NCBI GenBank assembly: GCA_948470475.1
Contig: OX419339.1
Coordinates: 4,228,732 to 4,292,731 of the forward strand
Source: Galaxea fascicularis
Taxonomy: Eukaryota > Cnidaria > Anthozoa > Scleractinia > Euphylliidae
DNA length: 64,000 bases
Reading direction: 5' to 3'
Part shown: positions 45,147 to 56,636 of the stretch, piece after piece
Numbering within the stretch: position 1 is the stretch's first letter
Layout of the letters: every line of letters starts with the position of its first letter
The notes under the pieces: model-generated
What the model was told of the DNA's origin: nothing
Seen by the model: only the letters and a program-made list of their open reading frames with translations
Databases searched by the model: none
Position numbers and translations under genes: made by a program

Positions 45147-47599
45147 GGGAGGGTGGGAGGTACTCCCAACCCTCCCTTCTTCCACTCGGCAGAGTGGGAG
45201 AGGGAGGGTGGGAGGTACTCCCAACCCTCCCTTCTTCCACTCGGCAGAGTGGGAGAGGGAGGGTGGGAGGTACTCCCAACCCTCCCTTCTTCCACTCGGC
45301 AGAGTGGGAGAGGGAGGGTGGGAGGTACTCCCAACCCTCCCTTCTTCCACTCGGCAGAGTGGGAGAGGGAGGGTGGGAGGTACTCCCAACCCTCCCTTCT
45401 TCCACTCGGCAGAGTGGGAGAGGGAGGGTGGGAGGTACTCCCAACCCTCCCTTCTTCCACTCGGCAGAGTGGGAGAGGGAGGGTGGGAGGTACTCCCAAC
45501 CCTCCCTTCTTCCACTCGGCAGAGTGGGAGAGGGAGGGTGGGAGGTACTCCCAACCCTCCCTTCTTCCACTCGGCAGAGTGGGAGAGGGAGGGTGGGAGG
45601 TACTCCCAACCCTCCCTTCTTCCACTCGGCAGAGTGGGAGAGGGAGGGTGGGAGGTACTCCCAACCCTCCCTTCTTCCACTCGGCAGAGTGGGAGAGGGA
45701 GGGTGGGAGGTACTCCCAACCCTCCCTTCTTCCACTCGGCAGAGTGGGAGAGGGAGGGTGGGAGGTACTCCCAACCCTCCCTTCTTCCACTCGGCAGAGT
45801 GGGAGAGGGAGGGTGGGAGGTACTCCCAACCCTCCCTTCTTCCACTCGGCAGAGTGGGAGAGGGAGGGTGGGAGGTACTCCCAACCCTCCCTTCTTCCAC
45901 TCGGCAGAGTGGGAGAGGGAGGGTGGGAGGTACTCCCAACCCTCCCTTCTTCCACTCGGCAGAGTGGGAGAGGGAGGGTGGGAGGTACTCCCAACCCTCC
46001 CTTCTTCCACTCGGCAGAGTGGGAGAGGGAGGGTGGGAGGTACTCCCAACCCTCCCTTCTTCCACTCGGCAGAGTGGGAGAGGGAGGGTGGGAGGTACTC
46101 CCAACCCTCCCTTCTTCCACTCGGCAGAGTGGGAGAGGGAGGGTGGGAGGTACTCCCAACCCTCCCTTCTTCCACTCGGCAGAGTGGGAGAGGGAGGGTG
46201 GGAGGTACTCCCAACCCTCCCTTCTTCCACTCGGCAGAGTGGGAGAGGGAGGGTGGGAGGTACTCCCAACCCTCCCTTCTTCCACTCGGCAGAGTGGGAG
46301 AGGGAGGGTGGGAGGTACTCCCAACCCTCCCTTCTTCCACTCGGCAGAGTGGGAGAGGGAGGGTGGGAGGTACTCCCAACCCTCCCTTCTTCCACTCGGC
46401 AGAGTGGGAGAGGGAGGGTGGGAGGTACTCCCAACCCTCCCTTCTTCCACTCGGCAGAGTGGGAGAGGGAGGGTGGGAGGTACTCCCAACCCTCCCTTCT
46501 TCCACTCGGCAGAGTGGGAGAGGGAGGGTGGGAGGTACTCCCAACCCTCCCTTCTTCCACTCGGCAGAGTGGGAGAGGGAGGGTGGGAGGTACTCCCAAC
46601 CCTCCCTTCTTCCACTCGGCAGAGTGGGAGAGGGAGGGTGGGAGGTACTCCCAACCCTCCCTTCTTCCACTCGGCAGAGTGGGAGAGGGAGGGTGGGAGG
46701 TACTCCCAACCCTCCCTTCTTCCACTCGGCAGAGTGGGAGAGGGAGGGTGGGAGGTACTCCCAACCCTCCCTTCTTCCACTCGGCAGAGTGGGAGAGGGA
46801 GGGTGGGAGGTACTCCCAACCCTCCCTTCTTCCACTCGGCAGAGTGGGAGAGGGAGGGTGGGAGGTACTCCCAACCCTCCCTTCTTCCACTCGGCAGAGT
46901 GGGAGAGGGAGGGTGGGAGGTACTCCCAACCCTCCCTTCTTCCACTCGGCAGAGTGGGAGAGGGAGGGTGGGAGGTACTCCCAACCCTCCCTTCTTCCAC
47001 TCGGCAGAGTGGGAGAGGGAGGGTGGGAGGTACTCCCAACCCTCCCTTCTTCCACTCGGCAGAGTGGGAGAGGGAGGGTGGGAGGTACTCCCAACCCTCC
47101 CTTCTTCCACTCGGCAGAGTGGGAGAGGGAGGGTGGGAGGTACTCCCAACCCTCCCTTCTTCCACTCGGCAGAGTGGGAGAGGGAGGGTGGGAGGTACTC
47201 CCAACCCTCCCTTCTTCCACTCGGCAGAGTGGGAGAGGGAGGGTGGGAGGTACTCCCAACCCTCCCTTCTTCCACTCGGCAGAGTGGGAGAGGGAGGGTG
47301 GGAGGTACTCCCAACCCTCCCTTCTTCCACTCGGCAGAGTGGGAGAGGGAGGGTGGGAGGTACTCCCAACCCTCCCTTCTTCCACTCGGCAGAGTGGGAG
47401 AGGGAGGGTGGGAGGTACTCCCAACCCTCCCTTCTTCCACTCGGCAGAGTGGGAGAGGGAGGGTGGGAGGTACTCCCAACCCTCCCTTCTTCCACTCGGC
47501 AGAGTGGGAGAGGGAGGGTGGGAGGTACTCCCAACCCTCCCTTCTTCCACTCGGCAGAGTGGGAGAGGGAGGGTGGGAGGTACTCCCAACCCTCCCTTC
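45147..47599. repeat. 55-bp minisatellite array, about 44.6 copies
   Basis: A 30-bp near-palindrome (GGGAGGGTGGGAGG, TA, CTCCCAACCCTCCC, offset by one base) repeats 45 times at exact 55-bp spacing, first at 45147 and last at 47567, separated by 44 identical 25-bp spacers. The spacer contains the perfect hairpin CCACTC-GGCA-GAGTGG. The spacer end and next unit create GGGAGAGGGAGGGTGGG, a four-run G-quadruplex motif with loops of 3, 1 and 1. I saw no variant unit. The array begins and ends with the same 30-bp block. Confidence 0.98.
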
Positions 47600-47659
47600 C
47601 GGGATAATTTATTCAGATGTGAATTTGTGACAGTTTTTTTTATTTTTAAAGACGGAGAA

Positions 47660-47835
47660 ATAGGCCATTTCCGAGGTCATGTCTGCCTCGTCTTCAAAGC
47701 GAGTCTAAGTGCGATGTTTTTGTGATGGTAATTAGTTGTACTTTACATATGAATGAAAACTAATTTTCATAACAAAAACTTTGCACTTAGACTCGCTTTG
47801 AAGAGGAGGTAGACATGAACTCGGAAATGGCCTAT
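47660..47835. mobile_element. MITE, ATAGGCCATTTCCGA family, copy 2
   Basis: Inverted ends ATAGGCCATTTCCGAG and CTCGGAAATGGCCTAT, inner arms GAGTCTAAGTGC in both orientations, 176 bp. Same family as 5795-5993; lies 61 bp after the minisatellite. Confidence 0.87.
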
Positions 47836-49535
47836 TGAGATACTGGAAAGATAACTATTAATGTATGTACAAATTTAGGAGACAGTCATTTGTTGCATGT
47901 GTAAAGAAGAAGTAATTTATTCATATGTTGTAAAGTCTTTTTAGGGAGCGAGGAATATTGCTGCGTTGTCGTACCAACTCCTCTGTTATGCAATACTACT
48001 AGGGTTGACCCTTGAACTCTTAGAAGTGATTAGCATATTTGTTCTTAAAGTAAGGGGGTGGTAGATGTGAAATTGGGAGAAAATCGGGTGAATCGAGATT
48101 GAGAGAAAGGTGAAAAGGTATACACATAAATTATAGTCTGTTAATGGTGAAAGAGGCACGTTATTGTGTTGGAGGACGGTCTGGGCTTGATCTAATTATT
48201 TACTTAAAATTTAATGTTTGAACCACTTTCAATATTTCCCACTTATCCCTTATTTTCAACATTCTCCCAAGCAACTCTTCTTCCTTGCAAAAGCTTACAG
48301 GGTTACTGAAACCATTTTGACGGAAGTGATGAAAGGTACAAAAAACAAGGCATTTACAGGTAAGCCCAACCCTCTCAGGTGACTGGACAAACTTATCAGC
48401 CAGAGGTTATATTGATATTACCCCAAATTCTCTTAACTGATACACAAAGAAAGTTATAGAAATGAGAATTGATATTGGAACTTGGGAGTTACAGTTAATC
48501 CTTCTTGTTCTCAGTGCAAAGAAGTCTCACTAATTCTGTTTCCGTTTTCTTAGGGATAGCTTGGGAGTCGGAATTCTCCTTTTCGTTCTCTCTCTTATGG
48601 AGTGAAGTTAAATGGGTTGAACTTGCACTCTTTCCCTTTCTCCACCTGGGCTAGAGAAGGCCTTCTCTTCTTGGAGAGGGAGGGCTGAGAGGTTCTTTCA
48701 TCGTAAGTCCCCAGGGCATCACTTTAATTATTTGGTGGTTTTTAATTAATTTTATTTTCCGAGTTTGATTTGCTCTTATGGTGTTTTATGTGCTGTCTCC
48801 AGTGTGACCAGTTCTTTTAATTTTCTGTTTGCTCTTGAGAAAGAGCTACTTGTTTCATGTAACTGATTTATTCTGCTTTTTCACCAAAGCTTTTAAAACA
48901 TTAGTTTGCCCAATTACTGGTGGCTGTGGACGAGCACTTTGAATTTTAGTGCTAAGGCTTCGACAAATGGTCCTATACAACAATACGGCTGTGACTCGAG
49001 GTAGTAGCTGGGGACAGTTTTTTCTAGTGTCTTGCACACGGAGGGTCTCCTGTTCCCAGAAGGAGGCGACTAAAATTGGTTCTACCTCCAAGGACCCCTG
49101 TGCCAAGCTTTGTTGGTAAATCCCCAAACCATAGACCTTTGATACTCCCCAGTTAAAAGTAAAGTACACAGACACAGAGGATTGGCCACATTGTAGACTT
49201 TGTGACAGTTGACTGTGTAAACTCTAACAGTTTTTTCCGACTGTTTGTTCTTCTTCAACTAATTACACACACAAAGGATCAAAATTGGTCAAGGGCAGTG
49301 CCAATCAAACCAAGCTTTGACGACAGCCTTTAAAGAAGCCACGTAGCTGAATCGGCTACCCAGGTTAAATAAACTTTTCCTTTTTTATTATAAGTTTTTA
49401 TTTAAGAATTACTACACAATGTTTACAAAATGGACACCACACTAAGAACGTTAGTTTACGACGTTGCACTGTGTACAACACACTGCTTCTGGTTAAATTA
49501 AGTTAGTTACTTGTTCGAATGTAAGCAGACTGCAC
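47836..49535. other. No gene recognised
   Basis: Contains the truncated MITE at 48378-48505. A 106-codon open frame on minus at 48855-49175 has no recognised domain. The rest is unassigned. Confidence 0.45.
48378..48505 (-). mobile_element. Truncated MITE, TTAACCCTTTAACTCCCA family, copy 2
   Basis: The reverse complement matches 11942-12153 in order: ACTCCCAAG, AGTTAAGAGAATTTGG, ATATAACCTCTGG and CTGATAAGTTTGTC. The terminal TTAACCC ends are missing. Confidence 0.7.
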
Positions 49536-49539
49536 CTTT

Positions 49540-49980
49540 GCCCTTCAAAAACATTGACGCGAGAATAGTAAATTCATGAATATTGGGGAGAGAAAGATCA
49601 ACAAGAAGATGCCAAAGAAGTGCTTCGACAGTTTTTGGAACGTGATCTTGGTTACAAAGGTGCAAGAGACTGCTGAGATTCAGCGGGTTCACCGAATAGG
49701 CAAGGGAATTAGGAACGGAGGATTGCGACCCATACTAGCCCGCTTTTTACGTTATAAAGATTGCAAGGAAATATTAGCGCCGGGTCATCGATTTTACAAG
49801 GCACAAAATACCGAATGTTCAAAGACCCTCCACCAAAATCGTCAACAGGCAAAAGGTACAACTTGAAACACTGAAACAAGCACGAAGGAACCAACCAGAC
49901 AAACTATACATAAATGGTGGGTATTGGTCTGCTGGCAAGGAACTCGAGATATCCGATGGCCGCTAATCTTGAGAACAGCG
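49540..49980 (+). pseudogene. LINE-A ORF1 remnant (L1/Tx1-like)
   Basis: Fragments read EDAKEVLRQFLERDL, AEIQRVHRIGK, RPILARFLRYKDCKEIL and, after a frameshift, QLETLKQARRNQPDKLYING. These are typical of the nucleic-acid-binding ORF1 protein of L1/Tx1-type LINEs. At least two frameshifts break it. It lies about 300 bp upstream of the ORF2 remnant in the same orientation. Confidence 0.8.
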
Positions 49981-50817
49981 AAAGTGTAACGTTTAAGCCA
50001 CTATTAAAATCAGACTTAAATTCTTATTGAGGGCGTACGCAAACGAAGAGTTTTGAAGATAGGCCGCAAGCAAAACGAATCAGCATTGCAAACTTCAACT
50101 CTCTGAGTCCTACGGCTGTTTTTATTGCTGTCTTTGTGTATTTTTGTCGCATATTTTCTGACCCTGTTTTTGTTTATTTTTTGATTTTGTAGTCTACACC
50201 TTTGATCAATCACAGAAGTGCTCTTGGGGATGGATGGCCAGGGAAATTTATATTACAAACCAAAGTAAACAAATAAATGGATCTTAAAAATAGGGTCTCT
50301 TAATGTAAGAGGATTAGGAGACAAGGCAAATCATCGGGACACGTTTAATTGGCTCCGCTCGAAAAAGATGTCAATATTTTTCCTTCAAGAAGTTCTGATT
50401 GTACTGAAGAAAATAAGGATGATTGCCGAGCAGAATGGGGATATCAAGTACTATTTAGCTGTGGCTCAAGCAAAACTGTAGGTGTTGCCATTCTCTTTAA
50501 CAACAATTTTGACTTTCAAATTTCTAAAGCCTATTCAAACCCCGGGGGACGCTTCATAGTATGGGACTTTATTACAAATGGGAAGCACCTGCTGACCAAA
50601 TCAAATCAATTATACAACAAACTAAGGATGAATATGCAAAGGATATGTTTGTACTCTGGAAAATGGTAAAACTGAAAGTAAGGGAGGAATCAATGAAATA
50701 TGGAGCATCTAAGGAAAAGAAAATGACGCAGGAACGAGAGAATATCGAACAGTCAGTTGAAACTTTAGTTAAAGATATTACAAATATCTACATAGATGAC
50801 TCTCAAAAACAAGAAGT

Positions 50818-50966
50818 AATATATCAAACACGAGAGACAGTGTTTCATCGGGATATCCAAACACCGAGAAGAGAGTTGAAAATACGACGCGCAGCGGAGT
50901 ATTTTTGACAAAATTCGAGGTGTTTGGATGGCCGATGAAACACTGTCTCGAGTGTTTGATATATCT
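50818..50966. mobile_element. Foldback MITE inside LINE-A (linker region)
   Basis: Left arm ATATATCAAACACGAGAGAC then AGTGTTTCATCGG pairs with the complementary right arm ending GATATAT; the loop contains ACGACGCGCAGCGGAGTATT. About 149 bp, interrupting LINE-A between the endonuclease and the reverse transcriptase. Confidence 0.85.
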
Positions 50967-52067
50967 TCTCAACTGAAACAAAAACTAAGGAATTAACGGA
51001 GAAGCAAAATCGTCAAAATCTATGCTAATTAAGACCGGGTATCCAAACCCCCTTCACGGCTGTGATTTCCTTTGTTTTAACTTGATGAATTATTGATGAG
51101 TTTGAGAAGTATGGTTGAAACTTGAAACAAAGAAAGGAGAATTAGAGCTATTGATTGAATACCAAACTGAAAGAAGCTACTCTCAGATCCAAATCTCGAT
51201 GGTACAATGAAGGCAAGAAAAATATTAAGTACTTTCTTGATTTAGAAAAAAGACATTGCAAACAGGGAACTATAACTCAGATTAAAACTAATGAGAACAA
51301 TTTGGTTGTCACCGAAAAAGACATTTTGAACGAATATGTTTCCTTTTATGAAAGCCTCTATAGCTCCAAAATAAACAACGAGTGCCTCACTGAAGACTTT
51401 TTCCAACAACCAAATAAAAGACATTTGAATGAAAAAGAAGAATTTTCTTGCAAAGGACTGTTCAACAGGGAGGAATGTCTAGATGCGCCTAAAACTGTCT
51501 TCAGATAAAACCCCTGGAACAGATGGTCTTCCCGGTGAGTTTTATAAGGTTTTCTGGAACGATTTGGTTGATATTCTTATAAACGCTCTCAATTACTCAT
51601 ATGAAACAGGAAAACATTCTGTATTGCAAACACGAGGTATCGTGAAACTTATACCCAAAAAGGCTGCCGAGCTCAATTTAGTTAAAAACTGCCGATTGTT
51701 AAATTGTGATTATAAGATTGCGACTAAAGCCATAGCGAACCAAATTAAAATTGTGCTTCCTAAACTTATTCGATTGATGGACAATGTTATTAAATATACT
51801 AAAGCGAAAAACATTCCGGGACTTCTTCTTTTTCTTGATTTTGAGGAAGCCTTTGACACACCAGAATATTCTTTTATTCAAAGGACTTACGACGTTTTTG
51901 GTTCCGGATCACAATTATTGCAATGGATTAACGTTCTCTACTTCGACATAGAAAGCTGTATTTTAAATAATGGATGGGAAAGTAATTTCTTCAAACTTAA
52001 TGGAGGAGTTCGACAGGGCTGTCCCCTGCCGCCCTATTTGTTCGTTTTATACCTCTTACTAACCTCT

Positions 52068-52350
52068 TACTAACCGAGTTCGAGGTCCGTACTGTAAGTT
52101 ATGGACCGAGTTTTTTCCCTTTCGCTTATGGCCCAAGCACAAAGCGCACAGGCCATAAATCAACGGGAAAAAAACGAGGATCCGAAACTTACAGTATGGA
52201 CCGAGAAAACTAGGTTAGTAGGATTTGTTATATCTCGGAGGTTAATCAGGAGTGCGGGAAAGGGAACTTTCAAATTTAGCGGGCTCTACAGTAGAATACG
52301 GCCCGCAAAATTGACCAATCACAGCACACGTACTAACTGAGAGATATAAT
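52068..52350. mobile_element. Foldback insertion(s) inside the LINE-A reverse transcriptase
   Basis: TACTAACC at 52068 and GGTTAGTA ending at 52220 bound an imperfect hairpin of about 153 bp with ACTGTAAGTT on both arms. It is followed by 52229-52347, bounded by TATATCTC and GAGATATA and containing CCAATCACAGC. Together they separate the PPYLF and YADD blocks of the reverse transcriptase. They may be one composite or two nested elements. Confidence 0.75.
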
Positions 52351-53850
52351 AAGTAGAAATAATGGCAGAAGGTTTTCGAAGAAGTAATAAGATCATAAAA
52401 TCGTATAAATACGCAGACGACACCACACTTATATTAGACGGTTCGGAACATTCCCTCGAAGAAGCTCTGAGGCTATCAGATGTTTTTGGAAATATGTGCA
52501 GCAAATCGGAAACCTTGTGGATTGGCTCAAGAGCAACATACGATCTTAAACTTTGTCCGGAAAAAAAATTCAAATGGTCGAGTAAAAAAAGTCAAAGCAC
52601 TTTGAGTGTGGTCAGTATCAAAACTACAAAGACAGATTGGAAAAAGCAAAGAACATATTAGGCTGCTGGAAATTTCAGAGACTCAGTCTATTAGGAAAAA
52701 TTATGGTTTTAAAAAGGTCTGGTGGTATCACAATTAGCATATTTTCTTGCCCCTCTCCAAATGGATGTCGAAACAATTAAAGAGCTTAAGGCAATTTTTG
52801 ACAAATTTCGTTGGAACGAAAAAGTAGACAAAATAAAGCGTAATGTAATAATAAACAACTATGCTGAAGGAGGACTTAAGATGATTGATATAGCTTCTTT
52901 TAATAAACCCCTTGAGGCTTATTGGATAAAAGAACCCCTCAGTATTGAAAACAGTAGCAGCTGGAAAAAGTATCCTTGATTTGGAACTTCAACCCTACGG
53001 AAGCAAAGTGGTGCTACTAGGAAAGCTTAATAAAAAAGACATGCACAATATATTTAAGAAATCAGACCCTTTTCTTACAGAAATCCTTGAAATCTCGTCT
53101 GCCACCTCCTTTGAGGAGAAATTCACATCAGGCAAACACCTTATGTCCTCACCTCTATGGTACAACTCGCTGATAAGAACTGACGATAAACCTGTCTTTT
53201 ACAAGGACTGGTTTTTTAAGGGAATAACAAAAGTTGAAAATTTAATGGATGAATTTTCTAAGTTTCCGTCACCAAATGCTTTTCAAAATGAATACGGCCA
53301 GTAGGTTTCCCCTCTAAAATTTTACGGAATGATCTCAGCAATTAATTGTCTTCGTAGACAGATAGAGGAAACACAGGCTGGCTAATTGAAAGCTTCCATT
53401 TGAAATTCCTGGAAAAACCAAAATCATCAAGCCTTGTTTAGAAAAAGCTTGTGTCAAAAAAAAAAAACGAAAAACCAAAACAAAGCCAAGAAAAATGGCA
53501 CAAGGAAATAAACATTGGTTCACACGAACACATCATCTGGAAAACAGCTTATGAATTGGCTTTTACATGTAGAAAGAACTCCAAACGTATAGTTTTTAAC
53601 TTCAAATTATTACAACGGCAATTAGTGACCAATACCTTTCTCGAAAAAGTGGGACTTGTAGATGATGAGGTCTGTAATTTTTGTCAGAGTGAGAGAGAAA
53701 GCCTTTACCACTTATTTTGGGAATGTGGAAAAACAAAGCTGTTCTGGAAAGACGGTCTGCCAATTTGCTCCTCACAGATCATGTGTTCAGTAAGCAGAAA
53801 AGACAGCTTAAATAGCAGCCATACAAAAGAAAAGAAACGACAGAGATAAG

Positions 53851-54418
53851 AAAACCGTCACTGTTATGTATTAGCATTATTTGATAGCATGTTGGCAAGT
53901 GTTACTGTGCACTATTGCCGTACAAAGTAGACTTGTCACAACTTTCCGCCGCTAAGACGCAAAGGTATTTGTTATAAAATTGATTAAACCAAAAGGAAAT
54001 GCTTTGACACAAGCTCCTTCATGTTGTTACGAGTTTGTTGTTGTTAGAGGAATGTACATTTGTTTTGAGCTCAAAATTTTGCTCGGTGCCCTTAAATCTT
54101 GGTTTTTTGCATGCACGCACCATTAACGCGGATACTTCAAATATAAAAGTTTCAGGGAAAATTATCTAGTACAATTTTCTGTTAGCCATAAAACACGTTT
54201 TTTTTAAATATCTTTTATTCTGCTTTATAAAATGTTGGAAGAGTTACGCACGCTGTGATTGGTCGAATCGAGTTCATTATATCCCGATAAAGCACGCACT
54301 CTACGTCACGCGCGTGCACTGTTGAGTTATAACGCTCGTGCGCGAGCAAATAGGGATGAAAGCTCGCTTAAATCTCCGGGACATTTTATAAAAGAAATTA
54401 AAAAACTTGTTCCTCGTA
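53851..54418. other. No gene recognised
   Basis: Probable 3' flank of LINE-A followed by a GC-patchy stretch with ACGCGCGTGC and CTCGTGCGCGAGC short palindromes near 54318-54355. Confidence 0.4.
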
Positions 54419-54558
54419 CATTGTTGAGTTATATAAGCACTTGGGAATTTTTAAGAACACTCGAGAAGTGCCAGAAGCACTCGCCTTCGGCTCGTGCTTC
54501 TCTAGGCACTTCTCTCGTGTTCTTAAAAATTCCCGCGTACTTATATAACTCAACAATG
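54419..54558. mobile_element. Long hairpin element (140 bp)
   Basis: CATTGTTGAGTTATATAAG at the left and its complement at the right bound inner pairs GGGAATTTTTAAGAACAC, GAAGTGCC and AGAAGCAC with their complements; the tip is TCGCCTTCGGCT. Arms are about 65 bp, nearly perfect. Confidence 0.9.
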
Positions 54559-55240
54559 CACTCGGCGCGTTTTTCATTACTTTAACATAATTTTTTTTCA
54601 TACTGCCTGAAAAGTTAAAAAATTTAAGGAGTTCCCAACAAAGGAATAGAAACGGTAGGTCGCCAGATTGCTTTTTCGGGTAATGTGCAAAAACTGGCAT
54701 TTAAAGGACGTTTTTGTGGACCTGGCGTGTTGCCATGGTAACTGATATGACATCACAGGCACCCTTACAATATAGCCCAACAATAGAGATCTAAGGAGAC
54801 AGTTTGCCTACACCAGTAAATATCCTTCTTTGTAATCTTACATCACTTCGCAAACACTACATCAATGAAAAACCCTTTCAAGCCACCTTAAATTATCTTT
54901 GACAACCCTGAAATGAATTTTATGGACACTATTTGTTAATCTGAGACAACACTGACCTTTTAACCGATGCAACAGATGGGGTCTGTCTGAGATCTTCGCT
55001 TACACAAAGAAATGCTCTGAAGAATAGAGAAATGAAAAGACCAGAAAATTAGGGCAACACAATTCTGATGATAAAATAAAATTTGCAAACCCAGGAAGAC
55101 AACACAAGCTACAGTCATGCAAACAATCCTTGCAATGGGGGTTGTTACTTTGACTGTTATGCTTTTGTACAGTAGTCTGGTTTTGTTAAGTTTTTCTTTA
55201 GTTAATTAAGTATATTTCAATTTGTAATAAATGTTTCCGG
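54559..55240. other. No gene recognised
   Basis: Unassigned AT-rich sequence between the hairpin element and LINE-B. Confidence 0.4.
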
Positions 55241-55244
55241 TTAA

Positions 55245-56365
55245 AAAGAGTTAAGGCTAAAAAGTTAAATCTTCAGAAACCCTGGCTAAAATTCAGTAAG
55301 GAAGAAAAATGCATTACATAAGCGTTATTTGAATAATCCAATTCCTGAAAATGAGCATATTTATAAGACGTACAAGAACAAACTTAATCATTCATTTTAG
55401 ATTGCTAAGCGACTTTATTATGTTGAACAAGTCGAAAGGGCAAAATCAAATATTAAGGGCACTTGGAAAATCCTTAATGAAATCCTGAATAGAAGAAAAA
55501 GTAAACAACGACTTCCCTCTCTGTTCAGAACTGACTCCCGGAATCTATCTGATCTACACAAGATAGCTGACCATTTTTGCAGGTATTTTTCTAATATTGG
55601 TCCTAACTTAGGCAGTAAAATTCCAGTTTCAGATAAATCTCACAGGTCTTTTCTGCCTGAGAGACTGTTAAATTCAATTTTTTTTGAGGAAGTGAATGAG
55701 AATGAAATCATTGAAATATGTGGTAGCCTACGCTCTGGTGCAGCTGCAGGCTATGATAGCATACCAATGAATGTAGTTAAGCAAACTATAGATCTAACTG
55801 ATTATCCGCTAAGATATATTATAAATTTATCATTAAGGTCCGGTATCATTCCTGATAGTTTAAAAATAGCTAATGTTATTCCCCTGTTTAAATCCGGTGA
55901 TCATGATATTTTTACAAATTACAGACCAGTGTCAATATTACCTGCTTTTTCAAAAATTCTTGAAAAAGTGGTATATAATCGTCTTCTTGAATTCCTTAAT
56001 AAATTCAATATTCTTTCAGATAATCAATATGGTTTTCGAAAACATCACTCAACTGCTTATGCTCTGACTCACTTATATGATAAAATTTCATCTACTATTG
56101 ACAATAAAGAGTATACTGTGGGCATATTTATCGATTTGTCGAAAGCCTTTGATACGGTTGATCATTGTATTTCACTCGAAAAACTAGAGCATTATGGCAT
56201 TCGGGTTTCAGCGTTGAACTGGTTTGTCAGTTACCTTAGCGGTAGGTCTCAATTTGTTAATTTCAATGGCTATCGTTCATCTACTTGCCAGATTAGGTGT
56301 GGTGTGCCTCAGGGCTCTATTTTAGGTCCTTTGCTTTTCCTTATTTATATTAATGATATATGTAA
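55245..56365 (+). pseudogene. LINE-B reverse transcriptase, 5' half (CR1/L2-like)
   Basis: Reads RAKSNIKGTWKILNEILNRR, then from 55692 an intact 234-codon stretch: SGAAAGYDSIPMNVVK, NYRPVSILPAFSKILEKV, NQYGFRKHHSTAYAL, FIDLSKAFDTVDH and CGVPQGSILGPLLFLIYIND. These are reverse-transcriptase fingers and palm of the CR1/L2/Jockey group. It has lost its endonuclease (5' truncated). The frame stops just inside the inserted LINE-C and resumes at 60182. Confidence 0.92.
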
Positions 56366-56522
56366 TAATAACTTTATTTCAGTGTCAATCTTCTAGCTAG
56401 CCTATAATATAGGCCTACTAATCGGGGACACCATCCTACTTAAAACGCACAATAATCTTAGCGTTTACAATAATAAAATCCTTGGACTACAATGACTATA
56501 TACAATAATGAAGGACATATCT

Positions 56523-56636
56523 AGCAATTAAAACCTACTTAATTAAAATCTATAATTTTTATCTGTGTAATCTATATATAGCAATTAAGACTTACTTAAT
56601 TAAAATCCATAATTTTATCTGTATAATCTATATCTA
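56523..56636. repeat. Tandem duplication in the LINE-C 3' end
   Basis: Two adjacent copies of an approximately 57-bp AT-rich unit (starting AGCAATTAA, containing CTACTTAATTAAAATC and ATCTGTGTAATC), differing at a few bases. Confidence 0.85.

Larger units (their letters stand above)
50285..53850 (+). pseudogene. LINE-A ORF2 remnant: endonuclease, reverse transcriptase, zinc finger
   Basis: Order along plus: endonuclease start KIGSLNVRGLGDKANHRDTF (50288); GVAILFNNNFDF (50480); linker SRWYNEGKKNIKYFLDLEKR (51190); reverse transcriptase KTPGTDGLPGEFYKVFW (51510), LLFLDFEEAFDT (51830) and GGVRQGCPLPPYLF (52000); catalytic YADDTTLILDGSEHSLEEAL (52410); YAEGGLKMID (52860); C-terminal CNFCQSERESLYHLFWEC zinc finger (53670). 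Part of the endonuclease is deleted near 50575, and frameshifts lie near 51485, 52660 and 52980. Two foldback insertions interrupt it. Confidence 0.9.

Noticed and set aside
45147..47599. CRISPR array
   Set aside because: The spacers are identical rather than unique, and the surrounding DNA is eukaryotic with spliced genes and LINEs.
45077..47725. Long open frames of about 800-880 codons on both strands across the 55-bp array
   Set aside because: They exist in all six frames because the unit lacks stops and 55 is 1 modulo 3; no domain, signal or codon bias supports a gene.
48855..49175. 106-codon frame on minus
   Set aside because: No domain, no clear start context and no splice or neighbour evidence.
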